Of a DNA stretch of 6,257 bases, positions 5,690 through 6,257 are shown piece after piece; within the stretch, counting starts at the first letter, position 1, and each line of letters opens with the position of its first letter. Source of the stretch: Acetofilamentum sp. (lineage in GTDB: Bacteria > Bacteroidota > Bacteroidia > Bacteroidales > JAFGUD01); the NCBI GenBank assembly GCA_020722645.1, contig DYKL01000214.1:1-6257 (forward strand), read 5' to 3'. The notes under the pieces are model-generated. The model was not told where the DNA came from and did no database searches. It saw only the letters and a program-made list of their open reading frames with translations. The translations under genes and the position numbers were made by a program.

Positions 5690-6257
5690 TTAAAGATTCT
5701 TATCAATAGGTTTTTCACTTCTTATTACCCTAAGTTTCTCGCTACCGCGCGAAGATTCATCACTAATCTTTTTTATTTTATCTTCAATTTTTTTTGCAAC
5801 TTCTTCATTTTTCTTTATTCCTATATCGTTTTTATCAAGATCTTCTATTTTTTTATTATTTGCAAAAAATGCTATCAGGACACCAATTACAATAAACACC
5901 CCTCCGACTATGGCCCCTGCATTTAACAACTTCATCAGTGATGCTCCATTTTCTATAACTTGTGTATAGACCAACAAATACAATATAAGTCCTACTCCAA
6001 GCAAAATACCTCCAACTACAATTAATGAGAACCCCATTTTATACACTCCATTCCAAAATTCAATTGTAATTTCTTCTTTTATACTCCTTTTTAATTCCCA
6101 ATATACTAGTGCTATTCCGACAATAATAAGAATAACTGATAATATGCTCCAAATACTATCATATATTAAATATTCTTTTTTATCCAAAAAACTGGTAAGT
6201 TTTGCAATTAACCATATTCCTGCAACTAAAATTCCAAACCCAAGTATTGCTACGCCT
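5690..6257 (-). CDS. Multi-pass membrane protein with charged C-terminal tail (5' end outside window)
   Basis: The frame is open from the right edge (first full codon at 6256) to the TAA at 5692-5690, giving at least 188 residues. A TTG at 6187 could be read as a start, but the 23 codons before it have no stop and encode a hydrophobic segment (GVAILGFGILVAGIWLIAKL), so the gene almost certainly starts beyond the window. Counting from the TTG as residue 1, further membrane helices lie at about 12-30, 52-74 and 88-109, so at least four are present in all. They are followed by a charged tail of about 55 residues (110-165, rich in Lys, Glu and Asp), probably cytosolic. The visible helices look like two copies of a two-helix hairpin. 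No enzyme motif or named family was recognised. It lies 155 bases upstream of the tubulin-like gene on the same strand; serving as a membrane partner for that protein is inference only. Confidence 0.8.
   Translation of the reverse strand, partial: GVAILGFGILVAGIWLIAKLTSFLDKKEYLIYDSIWSILSVILIIVGIALVYWELKRSIKEEITIEFWNGVYKMGFSLIVVGGILLGVGLILYLLVYTQVIENGASLMKLLNAGAIVGGVFIVIGVLIAFFANNKKIEDLDKNDIGIKKNEEVAKKIEDKIKKISDESSRGSEKLRVIRSEKPIDKNL

Noticed and set aside
5660..5926. Plus-strand open frame of 88 codons that looks like a membrane peptide
   Set aside because: It lies opposite the charged tail of the membrane protein and the palindrome. Its Phe/Ile/Tyr richness is the complement of AAA- and GAA-rich codons, so it is a shadow.
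6185..6187. TTG as the start codon of the membrane protein
   Set aside because: The same frame stays open to the window edge and encodes a clear membrane helix, so the real start lies further upstream.

Overview
This AT-rich window (roughly one-third G+C) is read entirely from the minus strand. It holds three substantial genes, plus what looks like the first codons of a fourth. In transcription order they are: a multi-pass membrane protein that enters from the right edge (5690-6257, 5' end missing); a 987-residue tubulin/FtsZ-superfamily GTPase-like protein loaded with coiled coils (2571-5534); a 777-residue secreted, membrane-anchored protein with Ig-like repeats and a helical stalk (63-2396); and a short open frame starting at an ATG at 27 and leaving at the left edge. 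All plus-strand open frames in the window are antisense shadows of these genes.

The organism cannot be named with certainty. AT-rich start regions with no Shine-Dalgarno sequence, and a type-I-anchored surface protein built of tandem NEW3-like Ig domains, are familiar from archaea, including DPANN-type metagenomic lineages. A bacterium is not excluded: large tubulin-like proteins of this kind are known in both domains, and two TATAAT hexamers precede the genes.

The central gene is the most informative. Residues 239-245 read GGGTGSG, the GTP-phosphate-binding signature of tubulin and FtsZ. A T1-like glycine loop lies at the N terminus and a T3-like strand-Asp-Pro segment at about 144-153. The fold is interrupted by a charged coiled coil between the T1-like and T3-like elements and by a second one after the GTPase half, followed by a long C-terminal coiled coil and a Pro/Gly tail. 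This resembles the large divergent 'tubulin-like' proteins rather than cell-division FtsZ. A related prokaryotic family has been proposed to take part in membrane remodelling.

The flanking genes encode envelope proteins: one with several membrane helices and a charged tail, and one with a large exterior part and a 20-residue cytosolic tail. A reasonable but untested model is a small envelope-spanning system in which a cytosolic tubulin-like GTPase works with two membrane partners.

The two long gaps between genes (174 and 155 bases) are not featureless. Each carries a long imperfect inverted repeat (about 113 and 110 bases) with a well-matched inner stem and outer stem. These may be structured RNA, terminators, operators or decayed small mobile elements. 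Together with the tubulin-like protein they are the part of the window most worth following up.
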